NCBI RefSeq assembly: GCF_030463565.1
Contig: NC_134652.1
Coordinates: 20,313,397 to 20,377,396, forward strand
From: Pelecanus crispus
Lineage: Eukaryota > Chordata > Aves > Pelecaniformes > Pelecanidae
Direction: 5' to 3'
Length of the DNA: 64,000 bases
The position numbers and the translations under genes are program-made. Every line of letters starts with the position of its first letter. Within the stretch, counting starts at the first letter, position 1. A model generated the notes under the pieces. It saw only the letters and a program-made list of their open reading frames with translations, did no database searches and had not been told where the DNA came from. Shown here in pieces: positions 12,201-24,400 of the stretch.

Positions 12201-15200
12201 AAACTTCCTGTTAATTTGTGCTAATGAAAGTAGGTTACGTGGTTTAATTTAATGTGTTCCATGTGTCATGCTCAGTATTAAACCATCTGCACTGTGCTCT
12301 CTCTTCTAGGACTTGGGTTTGCACTCTGTTATTCTCCAGCCATTGCGATGGTGGGCAAATATTTCAACAAAAAGAAAGCGCTGGCGTATGGAATAGCCAT
12401 GTCAGGAAGTGGAATTGGTACCTTCATCCTGGCCCCTGTTGTCCAGCTTTTAATCGAGCAGTTTTCCTGGCGTGGAGCTTTACTCATACTGGGAGGTTTT
12501 GTTTTAAACCTCTGTGTCTGTGGTGCCTTGATGCGGCCTATTGCTCTTAAGGAGGACCGTAAAACTGCTCCTGAGTCTCTTGAACAGGATTATGTCCCCG
12601 AAGCGCAGAAGCAAGGCTTAAAGCAAATGTCCATCTGTTCACCTTTAATCAAAGCGTGGTCTCATGAATGTTTATGCTACTGTTCGTGGAAGGAATATGA
12701 CTTTTTACTGATGCCAGGCTTCATGGTGCTGGCAGTGTCAGTTTTATTTATGGCATATGGCTGTAGCCCTCTTTTTGTCTACCTAGTGCCTTATGCTTTG
12801 AGTGTTGGAGTAAGTCATCACCAGGCTGCCTTCCTCATGTCCATCCTTGGGGTCATAGACATCATTGGTAATATCACCTTTGGATGGCTAACAGACAGAA
12901 GGTAATGGCTTACAGCTAAGCAAGTGTAAGCTTTAGCTGGTGGGAGGCTGGATGCAAGTGACATGTAATACATATAAAAGTTAACATTATGGACTTTTTC
13001 TGTAGGATGTGTAACTTTAAAAAAAAAAAAAACACCAACATGCAGTCTAACTTTCTGAAATGCTTACTATTTAATGTTTTTGTCTGTTCTGAGTTTGTTG
13101 AATACTGCTGGTTTAATTTCTTTTTTTCCTGAAGAAATGATGTGTTTGTGCAAAGCTCTTGCATTTGACAGTGGAAACGTAACCCCCACCTGAGGTATGT
13201 TGAGCGTGATCCTCTGTACCTATTTCCTAAAGGATGTCACTCTACTTCCTCTGCCTTCCCATCTCTTTTGTGCTGCTGGGGAGGCACAGAAGTCATGGAA
13301 AAGGGTCAAAGGTCTGGCCCAACACTGTCAGGCATATACTCAGAAGAACTGACCTCAAATTGTTACACGTTTTCCAGTATATGAGAATTCGCCATGCTTT
13401 GCTAACTCAGCTCACTGCACCATCTGCGTGCAGCATCTGTAACATCAGTAGAGACTAGCTAAATTAAGAAGGATTTTGATTTTTTGACACATCCTTTACA
13501 TGTATTCAGTTTGTGGGGAAAAAATCAATCATTGGTTTTGTGGGGCAGGGAGAAAGAGAATGGCCATCTCGCTTAGCTCACGCTAACTCCAGTGTTTGAG
13601 GGCTGATGAAAAGAAAGACAGCTATGAGAAGTATACTGTAATATTTTTTTTGTATAATACTGGGAGCACTTTGCTGAGCTGGGATGTAAAGCCTGATGGA
13701 ATACTGCTTTGAACATTGAAACTTCAGAGGGCTGCAAAATCCCGGCAGCGGAGTGGCTCCCCTCACTAGGGGCAGCCCGAAGAAACAGCAGGCAGTATGG
13801 GCTGCTGCTTACTAGATGTTTCTGCAGCTGTAGGTCGGCAGCTTTCCCTACTTGGGCTCGTCAGTGTTGAGCTTCTAATCTTGAAGACTGTATAAGAAAA
13901 TGGACTTAAATTTGAGCTATATAAAAGAGAGACTGAAGTGCTGCATGCCAGGGTATAGACACTGAGATGCTGTGTCCAGTGATAACCTTTTTCTCTTCTG
14001 TTTTGAAATTTGCAGGTGTCTGAAGAAGCATCGGCATTTTTGCTACCTCTTTGCTGTGGGAATGGATGGCCTCTGTTGTCTTTTCCTGCCGGTTCTCCGA
14101 AACTTCCCCTTGCTTGTGCCTTTCTCATTTACCTTTGGCTACTTTGATGGAGCCTATGTAACGCTGATCCCTGTTGTGACGGCAGATGTAGTGGGAACTT
14201 CTTCCTTATCATCAGCACTGGGTGTCGTGTGTTTTCTGCATGCCATACCATATCTGGTGAGCCCACCTGTTGCAGGTCAGTTCACAAATGACTTTCCTAT
14301 AATCTGAATCTTATCACTACTTCAGATTTACCTGTTGGTATGATGTGGGAGAGGAAGGACAGCAAATGCACACTGAATGTGGAGGTAGCCCCTGGGCAGG
14401 GAGATAACGCACCTAGACCTTCATAAGACTCTAGATCCCACTTAAGCCTTGATGGGATAATTTCTACATAGAGAATGAGCTGAAATTTAAAAAACAAAAC
14501 AGTATGGAATGGGGCTCCTAAGAACTGTTACATCACCACTTCATGTAGTTCAGAAATTGTGCAGGTAGAAGGAACAAAAGATTTTGCTGTAAAATTACAC
14601 GATTTTGAAAATGTTACCTAAAGAGGGCTTCATTCCAAGGGCTTTTTTTTGGGGGGGGACTTAGTATTTTCATCTCCAGACTGCTTTGAACAGGTGGGTG
14701 AGACAGCTTTACTACTGTTTGGTCACAGGCTCATCACTGTAATATCAAACTATCACTTTCTCCACCAGTTCCATTACAGTGAAGTAAGGATGAGAGCTGT
14801 ACTCCTATTACTCTTTAGAAAGAACTTGACAGAGTTTTGAATATTGTGGAAGGACAGAGATCTTTTTTCAAACAGCCATGTATATATATGTCTTGCATAT
14901 TTTGTCTGCTGTTCACATCAATTCCCAATTAATCTCTGCTTCTGAAGCTTTTAATTTAATTTTCCATAGCAAAAAATACTGCAAAATTGAATTATTTTAA
15001 GTGATGCATGAGCCTAGAGCATAGCTCACTAGAAGTTTCTGTATGAGGATCTTATGCATACAATATTTAATCCCAGGGCTCTCTAAGCATGTCAAAAGAC
15101 TGCTAGTTAAATCTATGCAGTTGAAAGATGTTTGTTTAGTTATTGTGGTGATGACTGCTGTGCCTTTTCTCATGAGTTTGACCTCTAAACAAAAGCCCAT

Positions 15201-15666
15201 AAAAATCTTATCTGCCTGCTGAGGGCAAATCCCTCCCTGCCTCAGGATGTAAAAGTGTAGTGACAGTGATATAAACCTGTATTGTTTGATTGTATTTATA
15301 TGTGATAACTCCAGAAGTTTATAAAACTCCTATTGATCACAGGATTTGTAAATTATTAGAATTTTGGTGGGCCTTTAAAAACCCATGACTTGTTTTCCTA
15401 CAGGTTGGCTTGTGGACACAACTGGCAGCTACACTGCATCATTCCTCCTGTGTGGATTTTCTATGATATTTAGTTCAACATTATTGTGCTTTGCAAGACT
15501 AGCAAAGAAAATCAAAAGAACGCATTTGTGGTCACTCACCAATGATACTGGCACCAAGCAGCACATCTGGACAAATGGAGCAATAGCTTATTCTGTCACA
15601 GCAGAATTAGACCAAAAGGATGTTGAATTTTTGGCTGCAGATACAAACAGCTACAGCAACAGATGA
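6247..15666 (+). CDS. SLC16A12: Monocarboxylate transporter 12 (creatine transporter), six coding exons
   Basis: Major-facilitator carrier of the SLC16 family, 12 predicted membrane segments, plasma membrane; the human protein carries creatine and related guanidino compounds and is linked to cataract with renal glucosuria. Coding exons: 6247-6356, 8375-8478, 9730-9873, 12310-12901, 14016-14275 and 15404-15666. All are flanked by AG/GT and join in frame to 490 codons plus TGA (human 486). Signature 1 of the family, DGGWGWMIV, is at residues 14-22. Signature 2, [19 protein letters not shown], is at 136-154. The large exon 4 carries TM4 to TM8 and the variable loop between TM6 and TM7. The start is chosen because an upstream in-frame ATG at 6136 is closed by a stop. 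The sequence matches remembered human SLC16A12 closely throughout, apart from the loop and both tails. It is convergent with IFIT5. Confidence 0.97.
6357..15403 (+). other. Introns of SLC16A12
   Basis: Five introns: 6357-8374, 8479-9729, 9874-12309, 12902-14015 and 14276-15403. They contain homopolymer runs (for example A at 13021-13032) but no recognised mobile element or nested gene. The start of intron 1 and the last 100 bp of the leader are GC-rich, unlike the AT-rich remainder. Confidence 0.6.
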
Positions 15667-15866
15667 CAAGCGCTGTCAGGATTCAGCACTGCACAGCCGT
15701 GACTGAGACGGAGGTGGTTCTGTAGTGTTACACTATTGAAGATATTACTCCTGTGAAACAAGGCACCTCTCAGTTAGATTTTTCTGTCATGTCTTAGTTG
15801 GCAAAAATCTACATACAACAACAGTAATACCAGGCTAATGCAGTAATAGAAGAAAGCTAGACTGAT

Positions 15867-15872
15867 AATAAA
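15867..15872 (+). terminator. Candidate poly(A) signal of SLC16A12
   Basis: AATAAA about 200 nt after the stop codon. A second AATAAA lies at 17070-17075, so a longer 3' UTR is equally possible. Choosing between them needs 3'-end reads. Confidence 0.4.
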
Positions 15873-16315
15873 GAGAGTTTGTAGGTACAAATGTTCACAG
15901 ATTTATTTGAAATCCAGTATGTCGACTCCACAGGTAATCTCAAAGATGGTAATTGGCTATAATCCAAAGAAAACTATAAAGTAATTAGTCACCAGCACTG
16001 AAGTTTAAATTATTTCAGAACTAGTATTAATGAAGTAAGCTTTTTGGTCTTCTGGTCTGTCATGTTTCAATGGATTAATCACACCACCAAAAAACCTCCA
16101 CATTTATCAGTCTGCATTAAACTCTTTGCAAATAACTGTTTCAGATGCCAAAGTTTTGTTTTGTTTTATTTTATTTTTTAGAAAATCTGGCAGGAAACTG
16201 TGATTTATGCTGAAAGTATCTCTGGAGCAGCTTTAATTTTTATAGTGTGCCTGAATTTTGTATATAAGTTGCAACTTAACTTCAAATATGGCTTTAGACC
16301 TATTTTAAGCTGTCC

Positions 16316-16397
16316 CTGCTCACTGCAGGGGGGTTGGGCTAGATGACCTCTAAAGGTCCCTTCCAACCCAAAGCATTCAGTGATTCTGTGATTCTAT
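16316..16397 (+). mobile_element. CR1 LINE 3'-tail remnant
   Basis: A short block with the typical CR1 3' terminus: GGGTTGGGCTAGATGACCTC, then AAAGGTCCCTTCCAACCC, then degenerate ATTCTGTG repeats. It has no coding part; it is a strongly 5'-truncated copy lying in sequence downstream of SLC16A12. Confidence 0.88.
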
Positions 16398-19300
16398 TTT
16401 TCTATGCCCCCTACAGCAAAATTTTGAGGTGGTTGCTGCTTTTTTTTTTCCTGGATATCTTTAAATCTTGAATTTCTAAACATTGACATTCCAGGTATGA
16501 GCCTCCAGCTGATCCTTGTCTGGGAGGGTAGAAGAGCTGCTGTGGCTCCTCTGCTATCTGAAGAGGAGTAAATTTGTGCTGGGGGACAAGGCATGTTGGT
16601 AGACAAACCTGCTTTAGCTGCATTAGTTGGAAGAAGCCCAAAGGCAGCCCAGGAGACCGGAGGAGAGGCTCATGTTTTTCCAAATACAGAGCCTCTTCCT
16701 CCTGTAAAATCAGCAGCTGTTGAAAAAATTTAGAGTCCGTGCAAGCAGATGACCGAGAAACTGCCCACTCCACAGGCTATTAGTAAACAGGATGTTGGCA
16801 AAGTTGTTTTTGCGTATTCCAGTGGCAAGTCTGTCTCTTCTTGGACCCAGGAGCTGTATCTTCAGATGCTGCAAATTACTCATTTGTGCCAAGTGAAGAG
16901 CTGATCAGATCACTTGTTCTGGATGGCCAGAACACAACAGCTGCCATTTTCCAATGGTTTCCTGCTACTTCTGCGAGGAATATACTACAGCTGGCTGCTT
17001 CACAGGAGCTATAGACTCAATGTAGCTCTAGCATTGTAGCTGTAGGGTAAATTACAGATGTGATGATTTAATAAATAATGGGATGTTTCTACATTTCCAG
17101 AGTGAAACTGTTGTCAGCAATGGAGGAACTTCACATTCTGCAATGCAAATCACTTCTGTGTTTTGATGCTGTATAAAGCTGCATTCATTAGCTGTTCATT
17201 AGCAAATTGATCAGAGTCCAAATAATTTTTATCAGTGCTGAACTAGTAGTTTTGTTAATCGTCTGCAGTGTATTCAATGGTTGCTCATAGTGTCCTATTC
17301 CAGTCTGTGCCTCAGAAGGGAAAGCAAAATAGACTGATGTTCACAAATTTGATTTAGATCCAAGAGTACAGCCATAGTGGTATGATGTATTTTTTTAATG
17401 TATGAATAGTATGTGTATCCAGTAGTTCTATTATTCATGTGTATTTCAAATATAACATATTAAAATTGTTTGACTTCAGTTGTCTGTGCTCAAACAAAGC
17501 ATTTCTTGCTGCCCTGCTTCAGAAGTGTGGTCAGAGCCAGTAGCATGACTTACATGCACAGACTACAGATTTAGAGACGGGAGTGCAAAAACTGCTTAAA
17601 ACTAATGACATAACCGACATAACCTTTTTTCAGCTCTGCATGGCAGGTGAGTCATGGACCCGAATTTTGATTTTTAACATACGTTCATAAAAAAAGACAA
17701 ATTATCCATAAGTATTTCTTAATGAGTTAGGAAGAATATGCACATTTGGGAGGAAAAAAGGGCGGCTTTATTAATTAGTAGTGGTGAAGATACTGGTTTA
17801 GCTCTTAATGCAAAAGTTTATATCAAAAAGTAGGGAATATGTGGTCTACAAAGAAGATAAGCTATTTCAACAAGTTATAAGTTGTGGCTGTCATTTACTT
17901 TACAAAAAAATTACTTTTTTTACCACATCATGACATGTCAGCAGTTGTTCATGCCAGAACTGCATATTATAAAAACCTGTTGGAATAATACTATGTGCAT
18001 TTTTATCCCAGTAAACAATACTGTGTAATACATTATTAGCTTTTTTTTTTATTTCAAGATATTTTTTCATAGGCTTTTCCTGGTTTGTGTTTAACTTTGT
18101 TTCTTGTTTTAAGTATCTAATTCAGCAGAAAACATTCAACTGATTTTATACATAGACCTTTTGTAGGAAATGATAGAATTATTTCAGGGTTTTCTAACAC
18201 TGTTTCTGCTCTGAATTAAGCCAATGGACAAAAGCTTATATACCCGAATGATGCTTTCTGTGCATAAAACACACTGTGAAATATCAACCCTGTCATGGAT
18301 CTCCCGCGCTCAGATACTGAAGGAAGGAAGCATAACAAGAAATGACCTGCAAGTGGAAGAAATGGGAATACAATCCAGGTTTGCAAAACCTCATGCCAAA
18401 CTTCTACACCCTGGTCCATACAACCCAAACTGAGCAGCTCATCTTCATCCTGCCATGTGAAATGTTTCAGGTGGCACATTATAGAAGTCTCTGGATTACA
18501 CCATTTTTAAAAAATGATTTATTGTACCTGTGATGTTTTTTTAGAGATTATAATATTCAGACTGTTCTCCACAGAGGCTATTTCCTGGTGTGGCATGGTG
18601 TAGCAATAGGCAGAGATACCTGGGCTAGTTGGGAACAATTTCCCCAGCTACCACTGCGTGTTCCCACCAGCCCTGATGAGCACTGATGGATACGAGCTTG
18701 AATGGAGCACTGCACCGCTGAGCCTCTCTGGCTTCCTGGGACAGTGTGGTCTGACTTGGCTGCGGTAACATCTGTCCGAGACAGAAACAGACGGATTCTA
18801 CCTCAGATGAATCCTGCCTGGGATAATACTCTATTCTGTGCAGTGAATGGGAATTCAGTGTGAGTGAGTGAAACTGCTTACAACTGCTGAAATTATTCCA
18901 TCTGTTTCCATTCCATGAGGTGTGAAATGGGGAAATCATCATTCTTTTGCTGTTACTTATGTTCTATTGATATTTTTTTATCAGATCAGCCTTGGAACAT
19001 TTAATAAATTGCACCTTGAAAAATTGTGTGAAAACAGCATTGGAAAAGTCAAGTACCTTCTGTTGAAAAGTAATGCTGTTTTCAGAAAAAAAGAGAAAAC
19101 TGAGCCTGAAACATTTCTGCTAGCTTGGATGATAATTTATCTCCTGAAAAACAAAGGCTGTGCTACTAGATGGTGAATATATTTTATATTGCCACAACAA
19201 CTCCTCGTCTGCTTTCTAAAGTGTTACAAATTTGTGTGAGAAGGAAGAGCTTGTTTAAGTTAAGCTGTAATAGTACTTCATGGTCAGCATAACAAAGTCC

Positions 19301-20900
19301 TTAGTAGGGATAGCCTCAATAAATAATACCTTCTTCTAAGTGACTATTCCAGTAGAGTTTTCTATATAATTTGGAAGGTGCTTTTGATTCATAAGTAAAT
19401 ACTTCCTGAAGGGTTATCTTCACTCCTTTTTTTCCCTGCACCACTAGCATAGGCTCCAGTGATGTATTCATACTTGGGTGCAAATTGAGAGGTGTTCGGC
19501 TTCTATGTGGGTCTGGTTTTGCCTATTGACTTGGACACTGCAAAATGCGTGTTTCGTTTTGTCCACTTCCCGAAGCTCAAGCTCAGCCTCTTCCCTCTGT
19601 TGCCACGCCAGGCAATGCAGCAGCACCACCCTGTGGGAAATAACATTTCTCCTCATTTACAAGGCACTAGGCAAGGACTAGAAGGCAGCGTTTGCACAGA
19701 GCATCCCCGGGTAGTACTGCGGTCCAGCGCAATCTCCTCCAGAGCCCAAAGAAGGTAAGGCACAATAAATAGATTTCTTGCATAACTATGCCTCACATTC
19801 AATTTCTTCACTGTGGCGAAGATCGAGCTGCTCTGAGTCTTTATTTTTCTCAAAATACTTTATTGCTTCTCCTTATTTCTGCAAGGTTCATTTTCCAGGA
19901 GAGAGGCAGGAGAGGCCCTGGTGGCAGGGTGTGGAGGGGAGCACAGATGTGCCAGCAGGGCTTTGGGAACATGCACCACCTCTTCCTTGACATCTTCCCT
20001 GCTGCCCTCTGTGCCCTCAGGAGGGTTTGGATGGCAATGATGCTGGCCTTAGAAGCCTCAAGATTGAGAAAGGCAGTGAGGTTGCTTAACATACCCTTTT
20101 GCCCACATAGCTGAGCACAGCACCATCGGTAGTCATCAGTTCCTGACTTCAACCCTACTGTTGGCTCCTGCCAGCTTTCAGGAGCGGTGTGTCAGTCCTG
20201 CTCCCAGTCCTTCCTGTTCCCCTCCCTTGCTGCTCTCTCCATAGGTAGGGCCACCTCTTTTTGTTAAATTGAAGCTGGCAGGTGGCTGGAAAACAAGGAT
20301 GGATTTTGCCCCAACCCTTTCTTAAGAAGAAGATGGGGTTGTATTATGTACACTGTTAAGCTCCTGATTACTTTTGCTTGTATTATGAAAGAATCTTTGA
20401 GGGAGAGCTGAGAGAGGAGAGGTTTCTTGACGTTTCATCAAGACATTGCATTCTGCTGCCCTGTTCTCCAGTGCTCGAGCAACTCTTGGCTCTAGCTGCA
20501 CTCTGCACTCTATGTCCAGTTGAGTACATTTCTTGTGTGTGTTTTCTATCCCTGGTTTGTCTCACAAGCATGGCTGCAGATACCCATCTCTTTGACATCT
20601 CAAAGACTGCCTTTCTTTCCTCTCCAGATGTTTGCTGTAGCAGTTCCTGAGAGTGCAGTTTTGGGTAAACTAGACAGATGTTCGTTTGTGCAGTTTAATT
20701 CTTCAGTGCAACACCTCTGAAGCCAGCTTTGCTAACAGTTTAGGAAAATAAATGGGGCTATCTCCTGACCCTTTCATATCCTGCCAAAACTTTATCCCTG
20801 TTACTTTTTTCAAATGGGCATTTCCCTTTCTTTCATCTGCTAACATGAGGATTGGTCAGCAGAGAGATACCAGAAGCAACAGCTGATGGATAAAATGCTC
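16398..20900. other. Sequence between convergent SLC16A12 and IFIT5; nothing recognised
   Basis: Several small open frames of 60-108 codons occur on both strands, but none has start context, splice structure or similarity I recognise. Part of it may be 3' UTR of SLC16A12. The section around 19,440-20,260 is less AT-rich than its surroundings, without coding features. Confidence 0.5.
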
Positions 20901-20906
20901 TTTAAT
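20901..20906 (-). terminator. Candidate poly(A) signal of IFIT5
   Basis: TTTAAT on the plus strand reads ATTAAA on the minus strand, about 550 nt after the IFIT5 stop, with TGTTG-containing sequence following. It is only a candidate; no AATAAA was noticed closer to the stop. Confidence 0.35.
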
Positions 20907-21457
20907 AGTTCACAACAATAATACATGTGTTGTCAGCTTTCCAGTGAACTAGCCAAACAGCGGTTATTTTTCATAGGTATGTAAACTGAACAAGTCTTCA
21001 ACAAAAGTTTCTTCTAAATAACACCTAAAAAGACATTTTAAAATACTTAAAAAAGCATCAGAAATTCTATTTGTGTATAAGCACGCCTTTCAAGTGGATA
21101 GATTAAATACAGTATTATTCCCTTATCTTTTTCTCAGTAGAAGGTAAGATCTAATTTCCAGCTTAGAAGTTCTGTGTTCTACAGATCATCACTTAAACAC
21201 AACCTTTATACCAGCGTTAGCATTGAAGAGTAAGATAGCTTAGCTATTATTTAGTATTTCCAAGCATGCTGTCTTTTGGTGAACGAACAAACAAATGAAC
21301 AATCATCATCTGCAGTTTCTACATTATCACCAGAAAGTGATGCCACCAGATGTTTTCATCTGGTTGTAACTTCAACCTTAAAAAAAAAAAAATGTTTTGG
21401 AAGTCTGTTGAAATGTCCTTGGGCTTGGTTTTTTGGGTTGAAGGATTTTTGGGAGCT

Positions 21458-24400
21458 TTAGCTTGAGATGGAAAGTCGTAGCTCACATAATGCACTCAGA
21501 TATTCTTCATTGTCAGGATGTAATGCAATGGCTTTCTCATAGCACTCAATTGCTTCATGTTTCTCACTGCTTAGATTATGAACGAGTCCCAGTGTACCAA
21601 AATCTGCTGCATCTCCTAAACCTTGCTGAATTCTCTGTTCCAACAATTTCTTCAGAACATTTCTGCACTTATTCCTCATATAAGAATCTGTTTCAATTTT
21701 TAGCCCTTCTATGTAATATCTAATGGCTTCAGATTCTGATTTCATATGAAAATGCTGAAAATTGCCATAATGGTAGTAGAAGTCTTGTTTATCAGTATGA
21801 GATAGAATATTTATCTGAAACGCTTTCTGAAATGTCTCTTCTGCTTCTTCATACCTCTTTGCTACTGCATACATGTTTGCTAGATCAATATGGGCAAAAA
21901 AAAATTTGGGGTTTTGGTCACTTGCTGTTTTAAAATGAAAAATGGAAAGTCGGGTGAGTTCCTCCACTTGCCTTTGAGGTGGATATCTTGTAGCCTTTTT
22001 CAACTGAAACAGCTTTGTTTTGTAGCAGAGTCCTACTTGGTGATGCAAAAAAGCAGATTTTGGTGTCACTGCTAGAGCCTTTTTCAAAATCTCCAGTGCC
22101 TTGTCCGCTTCTCCTTTCCTTCTGTAAAATTTAGCAGCATATCGCAGGAGATAAGGAAGATCAGGGGTTTTCTGCATTGCTTCTTCAATGTACCTCTCCC
22201 CTTCATCAACTTGCTTTAAGTCCTGAAATTTTAATGCAAGTAATGCCATAATGCAAGTATCCTTTGGATTCAGTTTCGCTGCATGCTTCAGGGGCTCAAG
22301 GGACAGGCTTACATCTTTGCATTCTCTGTGAAAACTATCATCCAAACGATACATTGCTATTGCATAGCCGGCATTAAATTCTGGGTTATTGGGTTCACTC
22401 TTCAGAGCTTTTTCAAAGCAATCCCTTGCTTTCTGGTAGTATTTTGCCCCAAACTTTAATAATGCCCATCCTTGCTCAGCATAGATCTCTGGAAGCTGAA
22501 TCTTCTGTTGAGCAGTAATTGAAAGATTTTTGCAGCTGTTTTCTACTTTACTTATATAAGTTTGAGCTTCTTTGTATCTCCCCATGTGGTAATATATCCA
22601 GGCATAGTTCCCCCAAGTAACAAGATTCCTCCTGGCAATTTCATCTGGATAATTTTTTTGAGCAACTTCTTCAGCTTTTTGGAGATTTCTCAGGGCTTCC
22701 TCATTTGAATTTTTTAGGTGGCATACATAGGATAGTAGATTATAATTTGTGATGTTGTTTTTTGTGAAAAACTCTGTCTGATCGCATATCCTTTCCTCTA
22801 GGTCATCAAGATCCACATCCTGCTTCAGCAAAGTCCATGTAAAATGACATTCTAGCTGCAGCAGGGAGTCCTTCAAGGAATTCTTGGAAATGGAACTGGA
22901 AAAAATCAAAGAAAAACTTACTTATACTCTATTTGCTTTTTGCTACTCTTATTTTTAAACCAGGCATGATATACTTGAAAAGCAGGCAATACCTCACCTG
23001 GTGCCACTAGTCAACAATATTTCAAACAAGCCAAAGCTGTGGGAAGCCATAGGTCTAAAGAGGTGAATAGTTATTTTAGTAATTCTCCTTGCCACCGTAT
23101 GGGGGCACCTGTTACATAGCAACAGAGCTGGTGGTGGAGATGTCAAAGAGGAGTGCTAGTCTCTATGGTAAAGCTGGTGCACCTCTGGGCCTCAGAACAT
23201 ATTACCTATGCTGGGAACAATTGCTGAAGCCTCCCCAAAAGAGGTAAATCAAATAAAAAACTTCCCCGCAAATATATATCTCATGACTGGAATGCTGCAC
23301 TGGAGGGCTATAAGCTCTTCAGAAGGGATAGGCAGGGAAGGAGAGGTGGTGGGGTGGCTCTGTATGTTAGGGAGTGTTTTGACTGCATAGAGCTCGACAG
23401 TGGTGATGACAAGGTCGAGTGCTTATGGGTGAGGATGAGGGAGAAGGCCAGCAAGGCTGATGTCCTGTTGGGAGTCTGCTATAGACCACCCAACCAGGAT
23501 GTAGAGGTAGATGAGGCATTCTATAAGCAGCTGGCAGAAGTTTCGCAATCGCCAGCCCTTGTTCTCGTGGGGGACTTCAACTTGCCAGACATCTGCTGGA
23601 AATACCATACAGCAGAGAGGCAGCAGTCCCAAAAGTTCCTAGAGCATGTGGGGGATAACTTCCTGACGCAGCTGGTAAGCGAGCCTACCAGGGGAGGTGC
23701 CTCGCTTGACCTGCTGTTTACTAACAGAGAAGGGCTTGTGGGAAATGTCGAGGTCGGAGGCCGTCTCGGGCTTAGCGACCACGATATGATAAAGTTCTCA
23801 ATTCTGGGTGATGCCAAGCAGAGGGGCAGCAAAACTGTTACGATGGACTTCCGGAGGGCAGACTTTGGTCTCTTCAGGACCCTGGTTGGGAAAGTCCCTT
23901 GGAAGGCTGTCCTGAAAGGCAAAGGGGTCCAGGAAGGCTGGGCCTTCTTCAAGAAGGAAGTCTTAAGGGCGCAGGAGCGGGCTGTCCCCGTGTGCCGTAA
24001 GACCAACCGGCGGGGAAAACGACCGGCCTGGCTAAATAGGGAGCTTTTGCGGGGACTCAGGGGAAAAAAGGAGAGTCTACCGCCTTTGGAAGAAGGGGCG
24101 GGCAACTCAGGAGGAGTACAGGGATCTTGTCAGGTCCTGCAGGGAGAAAATTAGAAAGGCAAAAGCCCAGCTAGAACTCAATCTGGCCAATGCTGTAAAA
24201 GATAATAAAAAAATTTTGATAAGTACATCAACAATAAAAGGAGAGCCAAGGAGAATCTCCATCCTTTGCTGGATGTGTGTGGGAACATTGTCACCGAGGA
24301 CAAGGAAAAGGCTGAGGTACTTAACGCCTTCTTTGCCTCTGTGTTTAATAGCCAGACCAGTCATCCCCAGGGTACTCAGGCCCCTGAGCTGGAAGACAGG

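Noticed and set aside
22896-22909. IFIT5 start inside the long open frame at 22,909
   Set aside because: That start is a TTG in the intron's pyrimidine tract. A TTTTTTCCAG acceptor follows at once, and a proper first exon exists at 28,273-28,277.
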